This document shows, piece by piece, positions 1 through 10,832 of a stretch of 64,000 bases of DNA (within the stretch, counting starts at the first letter, position 1; every line of letters begins with the position of its first letter). The DNA comes from Axinella damicornis. Its lineage: Eukaryota > Porifera > Demospongiae > Axinellida > Axinellidae. The translations under genes were made by a program, and so were the position numbers. The notes beneath the pieces are model-generated. The model saw only the letters and a program-made list of their open reading frames with translations. It was not told the origin of the DNA and ran no database searches. The stretch lies in the NCBI GenBank assembly GCA_963931865.1, contig OZ007509.1:12823671-12887670 (forward strand). The letters run 5' to 3'.

Positions 1-296
1 AGATTTCAGCAGCATAGGAATATACAAGATGTGAATGTACAGAAATATAACTGTATGCTTGAGAACTGCTGTTGTAGCTCAATCTCAAGCTGTTACAGGC
101 ATGCAGTACAAAATGTGGAGTGGAATGGATAGAGATACTCACTATGGAACTGCAAAGTGGGTATGGGTCAACTAATTAAGTCACATACAAAATTCAGTAT
201 GAGAAAAGTGACAGTAGGGCTGAGGAGAGCTGGAACACAAATACTTCCTATAAGGCCACTACATGTACAGTGTTTGATGTTAGGAGTTGTGAATGG
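1..296. other. 3' flank of gene A, duplicated near gene B
   Basis: Non-coding sequence downstream of the gene A stop codon. It is closely similar, in the same orientation, to 12,832-13,136 downstream of gene B, so the shared block covers the Death exon plus at least 300 bp of 3' flank. The plus-strand reading frame here is the antisense of the Death exon. Confidence 0.8.
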
Positions 297-613
297 TCAG
301 AAAGTGGGGGAACCAGTAGGAATGTGTTTGTCTCTGAGTTCTCTCCCAAGCTGCTCCCCACCCAGAAACTCCACTGCCTCAATGATGGTGGCCCAGGAGG
401 CAGGAGGGTGGATCAACTCCAACCAAGTCTCCAGCATCTCTAGGAGACACTTGTGGGGGTCGTGTTGACACTTCTCAGCAATGCCTGCCAGAGTTCCCTT
501 CGGAATCTCCAGGAGTACCCCAATCATCTTCCATTTGTCGGCCACCTTGTGGTAGAGGGCATCCATCAGATCTTTCAGCACTGGCTTGATGAATGCTTCT
601 TCAGTCTTTCCAC
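297..613 (-). CDS. Gene A terminal exon: Death domain
   Basis: 317 bp from acceptor catcattag to stop. Death-fold features: KPVLKDLMDALYHKVADKW, IGVLLEIPKGTL, then MLETWLELIHPPASWATIIE and a final LGRELRDK helix. It differs from the terminal exon of gene B at only 11 of 105 residues although the rest of genes A and B is far more diverged. Confidence 0.85.
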
Positions 614-3600
614 CTAATGATGGGGAATAATTATGCAAGAGAAGTTTGAACAACTATTAATAACAAGCACAATTGCTTGGTGGTTCTGCCACGAATAGTG
701 GTAGCTACCAATTATTTAAAAAAAACAGTTTGTTAAGGTACTGGGTACTGTAAGATAGGTAATTGGACTTTCAATATTGTTTCTTTCCTGTCCATATTTC
801 CCCCCAATGTTCCTGCATGCATGTTAACCTATTGTCCTGCTAAATTATGGCCATTCTGCTCAATGCTGTAATTGACTGGCATGATCTTCAATGTCAAATC
901 TGTTACTGTTATTAGAGGCAGTTAGAACGGTTGAATTTACGTATAATTTTCCTAGAAAATACTATGGCAAGATTGACATACTGCGGCTATTAATAAACAT
1001 AATACCTTGGTACCATAAAAAGCTTGGCAGTGAGGCTATAGGAAGTGTGTGTATATAGCCATGGAAAGAGTGTAGGTCACTTTGAATAGTAAGGTGTGCA
1101 TGTCGATGTTGTTTACACACAGTTAGCTTTAATTCAAAGTTGTCAGATAAAATCTGCATGTGGGTAGGCCTGTGAACAAGGTTGAATATCAGTCGGTATC
1201 ATAGAGTCTGTCAATTACACAGGAACCACCAAGGTCACTTCAGTCCGTGGGCAGAACAAGGTCGGTGTTCTGGTTGTATTATTAGCAGTGTCATGATCAT
1301 AATAGTGATGCCATGAAATAGTGCACATTGATACACATGCAAGAAGTACGCAGGTTTTCGAGGTTTATGAGCAATCCGGATCTGTGATGCCAACCTGCCC
1401 TTGAATTGACTAGAAGCTCAGAGTTCAACCACATCGCACAGCCCTGCTAGTCGCTTAAAAATTGTGAAAATTATAGAAGCAGTCAGTCTAGCCTTTGATG
1501 CAGTGGAGGTCTGGGAATGAGGCTAGTGGAGGGCTCAGATTGAACCACAACAACAACAGACAGCTGCAATTATTGTATAGTCTATTGAGCTATACACTCA
1601 GGAAGTTGTGGGGCATGCTATGAGCAAAGTTTCAGTTAGTCTCGTATCCTGAATGTTGTGTATACAGGGTTGAACACAAGTGGTAAGCCACAATTACCAT
1701 ATAGGAGGAGAACTGGCAAGCTTTTTGAAGCTGGTAAAATGGCCCAAAATGACTCACCGTCAACACTGGGGTTGGCAGGTTGCTGTAAGTATATATAGTA
1801 GGCAGTTTTTACTGAAGAGCAATAATCCCTCCTTAAAAGAAGTACCTGATAGTGTATGAACCTCAGGCACATTTGAGAGCTTCCTCCTCTTGGGTTTCCC
1901 TGTATAAAAAGCAGTGGCATGTTAGTAACACATGTACATCCATGCAGCAGTAAAAGGATGCTATAACTATAGACATACATCGTGCTTTTATACCTAGGTC
2001 TCCAAGTAGCATAGCAAGCAAGCACTTCAGTACTATTGTATAATACTGATGATATCTGAGGCTATATGACAACTAGCACGACCTTCCTGCAACAGCTTCA
2101 AATGGTCAATGTCACTTACCATTATGGTGATCCTCGTCCTGCTCTTGTCTTCTTTTGTGAGATTCCTTTCTAGGACCTGCAAACAAGATGAAGAAAGATT
2201 AGCACATACACTCAGAAATGAATTCTGCTTGCTGCATGTAGTTCTGTTTCTTCTAATCAGAAAACTGGCTGTGAGACTTAGCTAGTTATTCTGAGTACTG
2301 TCTAGCACTATACCCACAAGTTGTTTTTACCAGCTGGGTGTGGTGTCATGATGTGGACAGTTTGAAGGGTTCTGAAACTGCATTGAGTAATTCTTTGAAG
2401 GACTGGAACTGTTAAGTTAATGTTTGCCCAATTTTGGAAGGAGCGCCTAGTGTCCAGGGTGACTTCTTTTGTCCTTTCGTATGTTCCTGTCCTCACCTTT
2501 GTTGTTGTTCTGTGTATAAGTAATGTTTGTTTTGTAAGTAGTAGATTCTGAGGTTCAGTTGATTCAGTTATCCATAATACTAACTCTTCTGCTGCAAGTT
2601 TATAAGTCAAGTTACCGCTCAGGTCCTTTACAAATTCATATCTGTCAGTTCGTGCATACAAATTATCACATGCATAGATTAGTATCAGGTGTGGGTTGCT
2701 ATATGCAACTGGAACGTCGTCAGATATAGGTTACCTCAGTCACAGTCATTGCAAGTGCACTAAGAGTTGGGCTCATTGCACTAAGCAGAAAGCTGTCAAT
2801 ACTTGACTGGCTTTGAGATACGATATTTCTACATGTGATCTTGTTTCCTTGTACGTAATCCACCCACTCTGCAAGCAGGGCAGTTATTCATGTGTTCATT
2901 CATGCAAGGAAACAGCACTGGCAAGTGTTTTCATTATCGCCCAGTGATGTATCCAATCAACAAAAAAACAGTTCATAGATGCTTATCATTTTCCTACCTT
3001 CCATTGCACTCTCGGGGATGCACTTGATATAGAAGAAGTTGAAGGGCTCCATAGCTCCAAGTAGGGATTTTCTGTGCTTGAGCTTTACGGGATTGACATC
3101 TCTGGTCCACTCTACACTCAGGCAGCAGGAGGGAGGTTTCTGACCAGGTCGGAAGCTGTCTACTCGATGTTTCATGATCTACAAGTAAAGAGTTTATTAA
3201 ACTGAATTCTATGCTCCTATACATGTCATTGAATGTCTGTAGCAAGCTCATGGTTGGAGGAGTCAGTGGTGTAATTTCCCATCCATTCTCCAAAACCTCA
3301 CCCTCTACTGGAACCGTCAGTGTGATTGTATCCTTCTGAAATTCCGCATCCAAACCGAGATGACCATCTGAAGCACGGCCAGCATACTCCTTCTCGACAG
3401 CCTGCAACATAACAGTGAAGTGTGATGACAACACGCTGAATACTCTACAGAATCATTGTGTACCTCTCGGTATCCTGACAAGTTCCACATGACCACAAAG
3501 TCCACCTGCCAATCGTTCAATCCCTTCCTCATGTAGTAGAGATTGCTGCAGTAGCATCGACGTGAGAACATCTTACATACAATTCCAAAGAATGAGAACT

Positions 3601-6220
3601 GGGACACTTGCATGCTACCATAGGAACTTTGCGATGAGAATGTTCCTTGCTTGAGCTCTTTGAATTGGTACGGGAGTTCTGCCTGCGAGCACTTGGCAAC
3701 AATGAAGCAAAGGCTTGAAGACTGGGAGGAATCGTGAACTGAGGTGCAGTGTTCGATGTCGAGTGTGACAGACTTGAGGAACTTCTGAGAGCAGGATAAC
3801 CAGTACACACAACTAACAAGCTGCGAACCATCCGGGAAACTGAACTGTCCAGACAATCCAACTTTGATGTCAATCCTACGTTGTACGTGTCCAGCTGGCA
3901 TTGCCCCTTCTGGGATATGCAGCTTGAGGCCGTATCCCTGCCATTCAAAGGTGTGAGAGTGGCTGCCGGTGATGACAAAACTTGTCTCTGCAAAGGACTC
4001 AAACCCACGCAGGTATTCTACACAGGAAAAAGTCAGCCATAGTTCACACCTCAATACCATCAGAGAGAAAGTACTTTGTGCACTTAGCTATCATTGAGCA
4101 CGGCTATAGTGAGTCCTTGGATTTTCTATTATTAATTGAAAAGAGTATGGTCCTGAGTGCAATTAAAAGCACAAGTGACTGTTGCACCATTGATAATAGA
4201 GCTATGCATGAGGTGAAGCGGAGTACAATTTTGCCTCAACAAAAATAGGACTGAGTTGATTGCTCCTGCTATACTACTCATGTCAACAACGTATGCATAC
4301 TGATGGCCCACCACATGCAGGTACACTATAATTATTTAGCTGCTTGACAGTAGCTTTTCTCCATCTTCCTGACACCCCCTTTTCAAAATTACATGATTGC
4401 AATTGCAAGTAATCTACACCACACGAGAAATCTGTACTGGACATGTCAAATAGACACTGCCTGAGTGCACAGGTATACAAGAGTGTATGTAAGTTGCAAA
4501 ATATGTAAGGTTACGTTCAAAAGCGCTAATGGTAGTGACCGAAAAGCAGAGAGCAATAATTTATTACCCAATTCTTGACTCCCTTTTCGATAAATCCTGG
4601 AACCACCCCTGCTATAGTATCACTCAACTGTAAGCCTAAAATACATATGGCATCATTCAGGTTATGTTTACAGATTGTAGATGAGCAAATGATGGAAACA
4701 CAGCACCGTAGTTCCTATACTTTGTGACACAAGTACGCACATCAATGATAACAGTGTTGTTTGATAAGGTAGTTCAAGAGCTGTTATGGTTGGTCAGATA
4801 TTGTTCTTGGCCATGCAGCTTATGCTAGCACATCACCATGACAAAATTGCACCACTGATGAGGGGTGTATACTGGGCAAATGTTTTCAACAATGTACATA
4901 ATTATGTTCTCAAGGGTTGTCCATTATAATTTGCTATGAGCCAAGTTATGTTCTAGATGCTTGTCAATGGCGTCTTAACCTCAAGAAGACGTTCCAACAT
5001 CAGAAAAATAGAGCTCGAACCGTGGCAATCAATATCTTTGGCGTGTGGAAGGGTCTGGAACCGGGCCGTACCTGGCTCTGCTAAGGCTACACACAAAAGG
5101 TATGAATTTTTAATGAAGAGAGAGGTTTCTTACAGCCCAATTACCATACCTGTTGTTCTCACATCAGTTGTCATTTCTGCGTAGGTCTGAACTCCCTGTT
5201 CAAAGGTAGGAGGCTTGGGCTCACTCTTCACTGATGAAGGCTCATCTTTGATCCCAGTAGGGAAGGGGAATTCTCCGTGAGTCTGTACTCCGGATCCTAT
5301 ACAGAATTAGAGAGTGGAAACCCATGAAATCATATTGTTTCAATTACATACTTGTACAATTTAAACTGGCCTGGTAAAGTCACTGATGAACACAGTGCAA
5401 TCACTCTCCGGTATTTACCTTGCAAGGGGTTGTCATAGGTCTGCATGGCTTTCAAATACTTAATCTCTTTTCTCTGTTCAGTGACAAGTTCGCGAAGTAG
5501 TGTGTTCTCTTTTCTCAGCAACTCGTCACTCGGTTCAGTATACTGTTCCACTTCCTTGAGTACTTCTGACAATTCCAATTTGGGTTTGACCTCTTCCTTT
5601 GGTGTCAGTGGTTCCATCTTAGGTTGTGAAAGCTGGTGCTTTGGTGATGGTTCCATGTTGGGCTTGACATCTGGTTTAGACTCCTCAGCAGACGATGGTG
5701 GTTCTGTTTGCATGAATTTGAAATGTGATATAATACAAGCACAACAGTGCAGCAAGATAGCATGTAGCATACTGCTAGCCTCGTACCCAGGCCCACAGCA
5801 TTATTGGTTGAAAGCGATTGGTGGGGGCCTGAGAATGAGGCTAGCATATTTCACCTACTGTCCAAGCAGAAGCTGACATTAAACATTACTGGAGTATTTC
5901 AAGCAACAACATACAAAAACCTGTACAGCAATAAGTGCAGACTTGAAGTGCTAACCTTGCAGTGGTGCATGAGAGTAAGGAGTAGATGTGATCTGTGGAA
6001 GTATTGTAGGCTGCACAGCAGCTAGTGGTCCTCTGTCAGAGGTGGGCTGAGGGAATGTTGGCCACATAGCTGGTTGTTGACTGGGGAGACCAGGTGTCAG
6101 CCATGGGGTCAGGACAGAGGGTGCTGGTGGTCGAGGCTGAAGGTCTGAATGGAATGAAATACGTTGTCCTATCCTTATCATAGTGACAAATCTTGTCACT
6201 GCATAAACATACAGCAGCAA
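297..6220 (-). CDS. Gene A: ZU5-UPA-Death protein without Kelch
   Basis: Exons on the minus strand: 5956-6220 (start uncertain), 5419-5703, 5150-5296, 3464-4017, 3252-3401, 2998-3178, 2120-2176, 1862-1899, 1758-1782 and 297-613, with phases that join into 672 codons plus stop. Domains: Pro-rich N terminus (to about residue 88), a short coiled coil and acidic/Pro-rich linker (89-232), ZU5 (about 233-350), UPA (about 360-525), a strongly basic linker (528-559) and a Death domain (568-672). ZU5-UPA-Death is the intracellular layout of UNC5 and PIDD, where the Death domain recruits signalling partners. Unlike genes B and C it has no Kelch region; an inverted Kelch block lies directly upstream. 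The donor after 3252 reads AT instead of GT, so the model needs a non-canonical splice or the protein is truncated. The first exon could instead end at an acceptor above 6144 with more exons upstream. Family assignment is firm; the exact 5' end is not. Confidence 0.75.
614..1757. other. Gene A last intron
   Basis: No exon seen. It holds a short imperfect hairpin (about 1,488-1,527) ending in ctgggaatgaggctag, the terminal motif of the small hairpin elements found throughout the window. Minor open frames here have no splice context or similarity. Confidence 0.5.
1758..2176 (-). CDS. Gene A exons 7-9: basic, NLS-like linker in three micro-exons
   Basis: Exons 2120-2176 (57 bp), 1862-1899 (38 bp) and 1758-1782 (25 bp), with phases 1-1, 1-0 and 0-1, join the UPA exon to the Death exon in frame. 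The product contains GPRKESHKRRQEQDEDHH and KPKRRKLSNVPE, which together look like a bipartite nuclear localisation signal. Exons this short are inferred from splice sites and phase only. B and C have Ser/Pro-rich exons in the same place. Confidence 0.6.
2177..2997. other. Gene A intron 6
   Basis: Contains a 117-codon minus-strand open frame (2,308-2,661) with no flanking splice pair in the right phase. I see nothing else recognisable. Confidence 0.45.
2998..3401 (-). CDS. Gene A exons 5-6: UPA domain, with a damaged donor between them
   Basis: Exon 5 is 3252-3401 and exon 6 is 2998-3178. Both align with the UPA exons of B and C (AVEKEYA against AVEEFYT; the LENGWEITPL motif against LKSGWKIIPL). 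The intervening 73-bp intron has a good acceptor, but its donor is ATGAGC where GTGAGC is expected. If retained, the intron shifts the frame to a stop at 2994, before the basic linker and Death domain. Confidence 0.7.
3464..4017 (-). CDS. Gene A exon 4: ZU5 domain
   Basis: 554 bp, phase 1 to phase 0. It shows the ZU5 pattern shared with genes B and C: WQGYGLKLHIPEGAMPAG near the start, then GLSGQFSFPDGSQLVSCVYW, then an acidic/Ser stretch, SSYGSMQVSQFSFFGIV at the end, then the first UPA strand (DFVVMWNL). The position matching the autoproteolytic HFS of PIDD reads QFS. Amino-acid similarity to the B and C ZU5 is only moderate, so this is an old paralog. Confidence 0.8.
4018..5149. other. Gene A intron 3
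   Basis: AT-rich non-coding sequence between the acidic-linker exon and the ZU5 exon. No repeat, element or plausible exon was recognised. Confidence 0.45.
5150..5296 (-). CDS. Gene A exon 3: acidic linker
   Basis: 147 bp, phase 1 to phase 1, acceptor tatag and donor GTATGG. It has two VQT(H/Y) motifs and a KxEP-type acidic sequence resembling a sumoylation consensus (IKDEP, VKSEP). No domain recognised. Confidence 0.65.
5419..5703 (-). CDS. Gene A exon 2: Lys/Pro-rich linker and short coiled coil
   Basis: Phase 1 to phase 1, 285 bp, flanked by acceptor caaacag and donor GTAAATAC. It encodes repeated 'KPxxEP'-like acidic and proline-rich sequence followed by a heptad-like stretch (DELLRKENTLLRELVTEQRK). 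This sits where B and C have their 400-residue coiled coil but is not obviously similar to it. Confidence 0.7.
5776..5847. mobile_element. Small hairpin element in gene A intron
   Basis: Terminal inverted repeats gctagcctcgtacccaggcc and ggcctgagaatgaggctagc enclose about 30 bp. The ends match the tag(c/t)ctcgt(n)cccag family found at 7,907, 24,069, 28,692 and 31,203. Confidence 0.65.
5956..6220 (-). CDS. Gene A exon 1: Pro-rich segment
   Basis: Open from an ATG at 6220 to a donor GT at 5955/5954, ending in phase 1. The sure part is 5956-6144, preceded by a good acceptor (attcag), coding a Pro/Gln/Thr-rich low-complexity segment. The stretch 6145-6220 is in frame and may be the true start or intron. 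Confidence 0.5.
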
Positions 6221-6409
6221 CCAAACCCTAACCTCAAAGTATACTGTAATCCCACTTATATACTAGTATTTGCATTATGCAGTCAATGATTTTTGTATAG
6301 CCATATTATACTACTGAGAATTACTATTAATCTTCAGGTACAACACACTCATGGTATAGGGACATGCTAAGCTTAGCAACCGAAGGAACCAGTCATTGAG
6401 CACTATTAT

Positions 6410-6537
6410 CATGATTATGAAGTTTCTCCAATTCCAACCATGCAAATGTTCATCAAAATTCTTCAATTGCCAACGTTTCAACTAGTCTTCATCAGGGCAC
6501 ACAATACATAACATGTGTGCCCTGATGAAGACTACAG
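6410..6537. repeat. Hammerhead-core-like repeat plus palindrome, at an inversion breakpoint
   Basis: The minus strand reads CTGATGA, a short possible stem, then GAAACG, followed by a conserved TTGGCAATTGAAGAATTT segment. A second, inverted CTGATGAAGAC copy follows on the plus strand at 6,518-6,537. The same 75-bp segment recurs in the same orientation at 11,465-11,540, so the pair brackets the inverted Kelch block. Confidence 0.6.
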
Positions 6538-6948
6538 TATATTGTTGTAGTCAGTGTGGAAGTATATGTTGTGACCTTACTGCACAAGTAGTTACCCCTC
6601 CCCTCCCTACAGTTATCCCCAAGTGAAATGCATGTGGATTTGGAAACCATGGTAACATGAACATACATTGAAAATGGAAGGGAACTTTAATGACTTCTTA
6701 TGCTGAGGCAGTGCATGAGTCTAACTCATGCAACTATGCGTTCATTACCTACATGTACAGAGCCTCTACGTTTACAATGGGTTGATATTTGTCGAAAACT
6801 TTAGCATTTTCTAGTCCAAGTCCACTTGGATCCGAGGTATAATTAAGTGCAGCCAATTGTGTCAGTAGTAATCTCAAACTGTGTGTAATACTGTAATACT
6901 AACTGAGTGACAGGAAGAATACTGTAGGCTGCCATCTAGGAATGAGAG
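6538..6948. other. Inverted copy of gene B intron 1 sequence
   Basis: Reverse-complement similarity to about 25,670-25,999 of gene B, running from the breakpoint into the remnant of Kelch exon 2. Non-coding. Confidence 0.65.
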
Positions 6949-9900
6949 TAAACACTGTCTGTACTGCTTCATCTTCTGCAGGCAAGTGGTCCTCCCCCAC
7001 CACAACTGGACCAAGACCTCCCCCGGTTCCACATTCACATTCACAGCAGTAAACCACCACAAGGCTGTGTATTTCGGAGGGCACCAGCCAGGACGTGGAT
7101 ATGTCAACGATGTCTATGTCATTGACTTTGAAACAATGGTACATATGATTAGAGTGCATGCACTTGCAAAAATGTGCAGACAGTAGTAACAGTTTACAAA
7201 CTCTAGAAATAGGACACATTCCAATGGCCAGTGGAATACTGCAGAGTTATCCAAGTCATTGTGTGCACTGCAGTAATTATCATAGTACAAATCTGCACAG
7301 GAAATATCAATATGTTGCCATGGAGTTAATGATGTATGTATAAACAATGCAATTGGCAGCTACAAGTATGGCAATGATTTTACTATAAGCCTAATTCATA
7401 CATGTGGTTCAAACCATTGAGAGTGTAACTTTTCACCCTCAAACTTGGGACTGCACTGCTAGTACTTGAATCTGTAGAGATGGGTTGAAGTGCCAGTATG
7501 CAATGGTTACACGTGTGTCTATTGGCACGATGTATGTACACCCAACGTAGTATGTAAGGGAATTACAAACAGTCTTAATTAAGTGTTGTACAAACAATTA
7601 CCTAGTGGTGTATGTGATTATGACAAACAATCTTGGCTCACCACAAAACATACCATTCAAACTTACTGAGGCAGAAACCAACCAGGTATAGGTTATGAAT
7701 TACTTGTATTTTCATCATAATGGACTGTTCCCTAGTGTGAGTACAGGTGTATCTGCCCCTGCAATGCTAGGATGTTTTCACAGGTATTCCACATAATTAT
7801 GGAAGCAAACCCAATGACAGAAATATGGATCACTTTCCGTGTTACTAGCTCACTTCAGCTTACAAAATGTATCTCTAAGAACGCAGTGTGCTTGTACCAC
7901 TATGTAGTCTCGTTCCCAGGCTCCTCCCCAGCTTTTTTGTCGCGACAAAAAGCTGGGGAGGAGCCTGGGAACGAGGCTACCACTATGTACCTCTGTACAA
8001 AATGTACCGCTAAGAACCCAGTGTGATTGAATTTTCCCCAGAACATGGTAACAAGCCTAACTGTATGGGTTCAGATCACCTTCCATATTTTATACTCAAC
8101 TATTGATGTTGGTGTGGGGTTCGATGTATGCACGTACTCACACTGACCCACTTAGTAGGTTTTCAGTTAGCATGTTAATGTTATGTTTTCTAAGCAGATA
8201 CGAGTCACACGGAAATTGGCTTGAAAGTGTGCCAGTAGTTTTTCATCCCAAAATGGTATATAGAATGTTACCTAGTCAAGGATTGTTTCAGTTACACACT
8301 CACCTATAGCTACCAATAGGCAGTTTGTACAACACTCAAGAGTGTTCATTACAGCAACACATCCCACGGTGGAGCAGAACACCAAACATATATTCTCCCA
8401 GTACACCCTATTTTAACAGTGTATGGCCAACAGATCATACAAACTACACTACATAACTCTTCTTGTTCTTGAGCCACATATGAAAACTCCATGTCAAGTA
8501 GTGTGTAGGTGGCAAAGAGTAGCTGATGTGGTGCTGTAACTGCTAGTGGGTTTTCCCATTGTACTACTGTACACTAGTACTGTGAGTTTTGTTTGGCGGT
8601 GTGTTCTGATATGTTTGCCTGAGGTGTATTCTGACATGCTGTCGCCTCTCCCAGAAATGGACCAAATGGGAGAGGCAAGAAGGGGCCCCATGGCCAGTGG
8701 AAAGATGTGACCATGCTGCCTGCTGCCTCAACTATGGGGATGATGAGCCTGTACTACTCATGACTGGTGGGACTGGCAAGAACTACAACACACTAGGGGA
8801 TGCCTGGCTCCTGGATGTCAACTCTGGGAGGTGGAGGGAGGTGAGGGAGGTGTAGGTGTTGGACCAACTACGACCAAAGTACCTTACTATAACAGCCTCA
8901 TTCCCAGACCATTCTCGGTTTGATTGCTTGGAGTATGGTAACACGTGTGGGGAAAACCCTGCATGAAAGTTCATCAAAGGGATGCCTGCCTAAGTGGAAC
9001 TGCATACACCAGTTTCTTGACCTGGTCAGTGCAGTGTAGCACTAACTGACCAGAACAGAAATGTCATTACAGAAGCAGGCATCCAGGTTTTTGTAATGCT
9101 GTGTGGATATCATACCCATGCAAATGATTGTGGTCTGTCCTGATTAGGTAGGCTAATTACACAGAAACAATAGCACCTGTACCTGAAATTCAAGTAGGTA
9201 GTGTATACACTGATAACCTCAGTCAGTGTCCCACATACTGTATAGTCGCGCGTTATTAGGCGCAGCTTACTTATAGGCACATTCACTGCAGGTTCGACTC
9301 TTGTCCCAGCTACTCTTAACAAAGTGCTGAAGTCTTCTTCCAGAAACTCAATCCTACGGAGTGGAAAAAGCTACAATTTGAACTGAAGCACACTTCCTAT
9401 TCGAGGAATGTCATTTGATATTAGGTGCATCTCGTTATTAGGCCCATATTTGCTTCCTGTGGAGATATAGGCACATGCGCCTGCAAGAGTTCAATACGCA
9501 ACTACGGAGGCCCTTGTGCCACCATGGGGACACTCAGACTTGCTTGTTTGTAGATTTGCCTGTTTTTCAATGTCTTGTTAATGTCATGATCATCATAGCA
9601 ATCTAGCAGTATTTAATACTTGCTTTCTGCCCGTGTCTAGTTGAGGTGATCTGCCAACAACCACAAAACTAGCTTAATCCAATTAGCATCTACTTCCAAT
9701 TATCCTGAACCGTGACTGTAGAATGAAATAGAGGAACTACGTTAGATATACAGTGTGGTACACAATTTCATTGTCGGAGAAGATCTAATATACTGACTGA
9801 ATATTCTAGTGGACCATGGTATCCCAAATGACACTATGGCCAAGGTAGTTACAATGTACTGATGCGGTACATATCTCTGATCAAGTAATGTTGTATGAAT

Positions 9901-10832
9901 TTGATGGCTGTAGGATTTGTCCAACTGGTTGGTAGTGGTAGGGTCTTACCACTTGGAAATGAATTCACATGTATGTGTTCTACATTTCAGATCAGGTTCT
10001 GGATCTGTACGGTGGGGGCACACCCTCACTGCCTTCGAGATGGACAAAGGCCAGATACACGCCACAACATTTGGAGGTGGTTCAAAGTGGGAGAGTGAAA
10101 TGAAAGACCGTGATATCCCCAAGCTGGCTGATACAACTGTGCTGGAGTTTGGTGAGCAGAACACATACCATACCACATTGCACTGGGTTGCATGTTCATT
10201 CTAATATGAATTGAACAGGTCCGTAATTGACATACACTTGGGTCCAATTCATTGTCTAATTGTGCGTCCAGCCTCCCATCTCCTGGTATGTGTAGCATAG
10301 CTAGTGACATGCATGTCAGTAAGGAGAGGTGCTTTCATTCTAATAGTCCATACTGCGAGCAATCAATGCTGGACATGAGGAGGGTCTGAGAATATGGAGG
10401 CTAATGAAGTGATGTAACAACTAATCAGTCAACCAATTCACGTCCTATGTATTGTGTCAGTGCCCCAGTAGTTCTGCATGGTACTCTATTTGGTGAACAC
10501 TACTGTGCATACCCATAGTCCATTCTCTTGGAGATCTTCTTTGGGACCATAAGAAGAAGAAGGTGATAGTTGCCCGATGAATAAAATCTACACTTTGTTT
10601 ACATTACATCACTATGACTGTACTATCCAGCCCATTGGCTTACTTGTCATGAGTGTCCAAGTGTTTCTAAGGAGGTGGGTACTTGTGTACCGTCTCTCCT
10701 CCAGTTCAGTCTGGAGACACTCCCTCCTCTAGACAGTGGGAACTGGTGGGTGTGGCTGACAGCAGCCAGCTGGGGACACCAGAGAGAGAGCAAGAAAACT
10801 GGAAAACCTAAAGCAGAGGAAACCTGAACATG
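6949..10832 (+). pseudogene. Inverted Kelch exon 2-5 block, decayed
   Basis: Plus-strand copies of Kelch exons 2 (6,949-7,138), 3 (8,655-8,840), 4 (3' part ending 10,151) and 5 (10,705-10,832), with introns similar in order to genes B and C. Exon 3 is intact (62 codons with AG and GT borders, including HAACCLNY and VLLMTGG). Exon 2 has a single-base shift before the FTFTAVNHHK motif that brings an in-frame TAA. Exon 4 has lost its first codons by a deletion that fuses intron to exon. Exon 5 has a one-base shift near its end. There is no exon 1 and no downstream exon on this strand. Relative to gene A (minus strand) this is the Kelch part turned round, which explains why gene A lacks a Kelch region. 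Confidence 0.8.
7907..7977. mobile_element. 71-bp perfect hairpin element with 12-bp target duplication
   Basis: Almost perfectly palindromic: gtctcgttcccaggctcc at the left, its complement at the right, and a central tttttgtcgcgacaaaaa. It is flanked by the exact direct repeat taccactatgta (7,895-7,906 and 7,978-7,989). The homologous sites in genes B and C lack it. Confidence 0.85.

Noticed and set aside
2308..2661. 117-codon minus-strand frame inside a gene A intron
   Set aside because: No flanking splice pair with the needed phase and no counterpart in genes B or C.
6874..7347. Several overlapping frames on both strands
   Set aside because: Antisense or shifted readings of the decayed Kelch exon 2.
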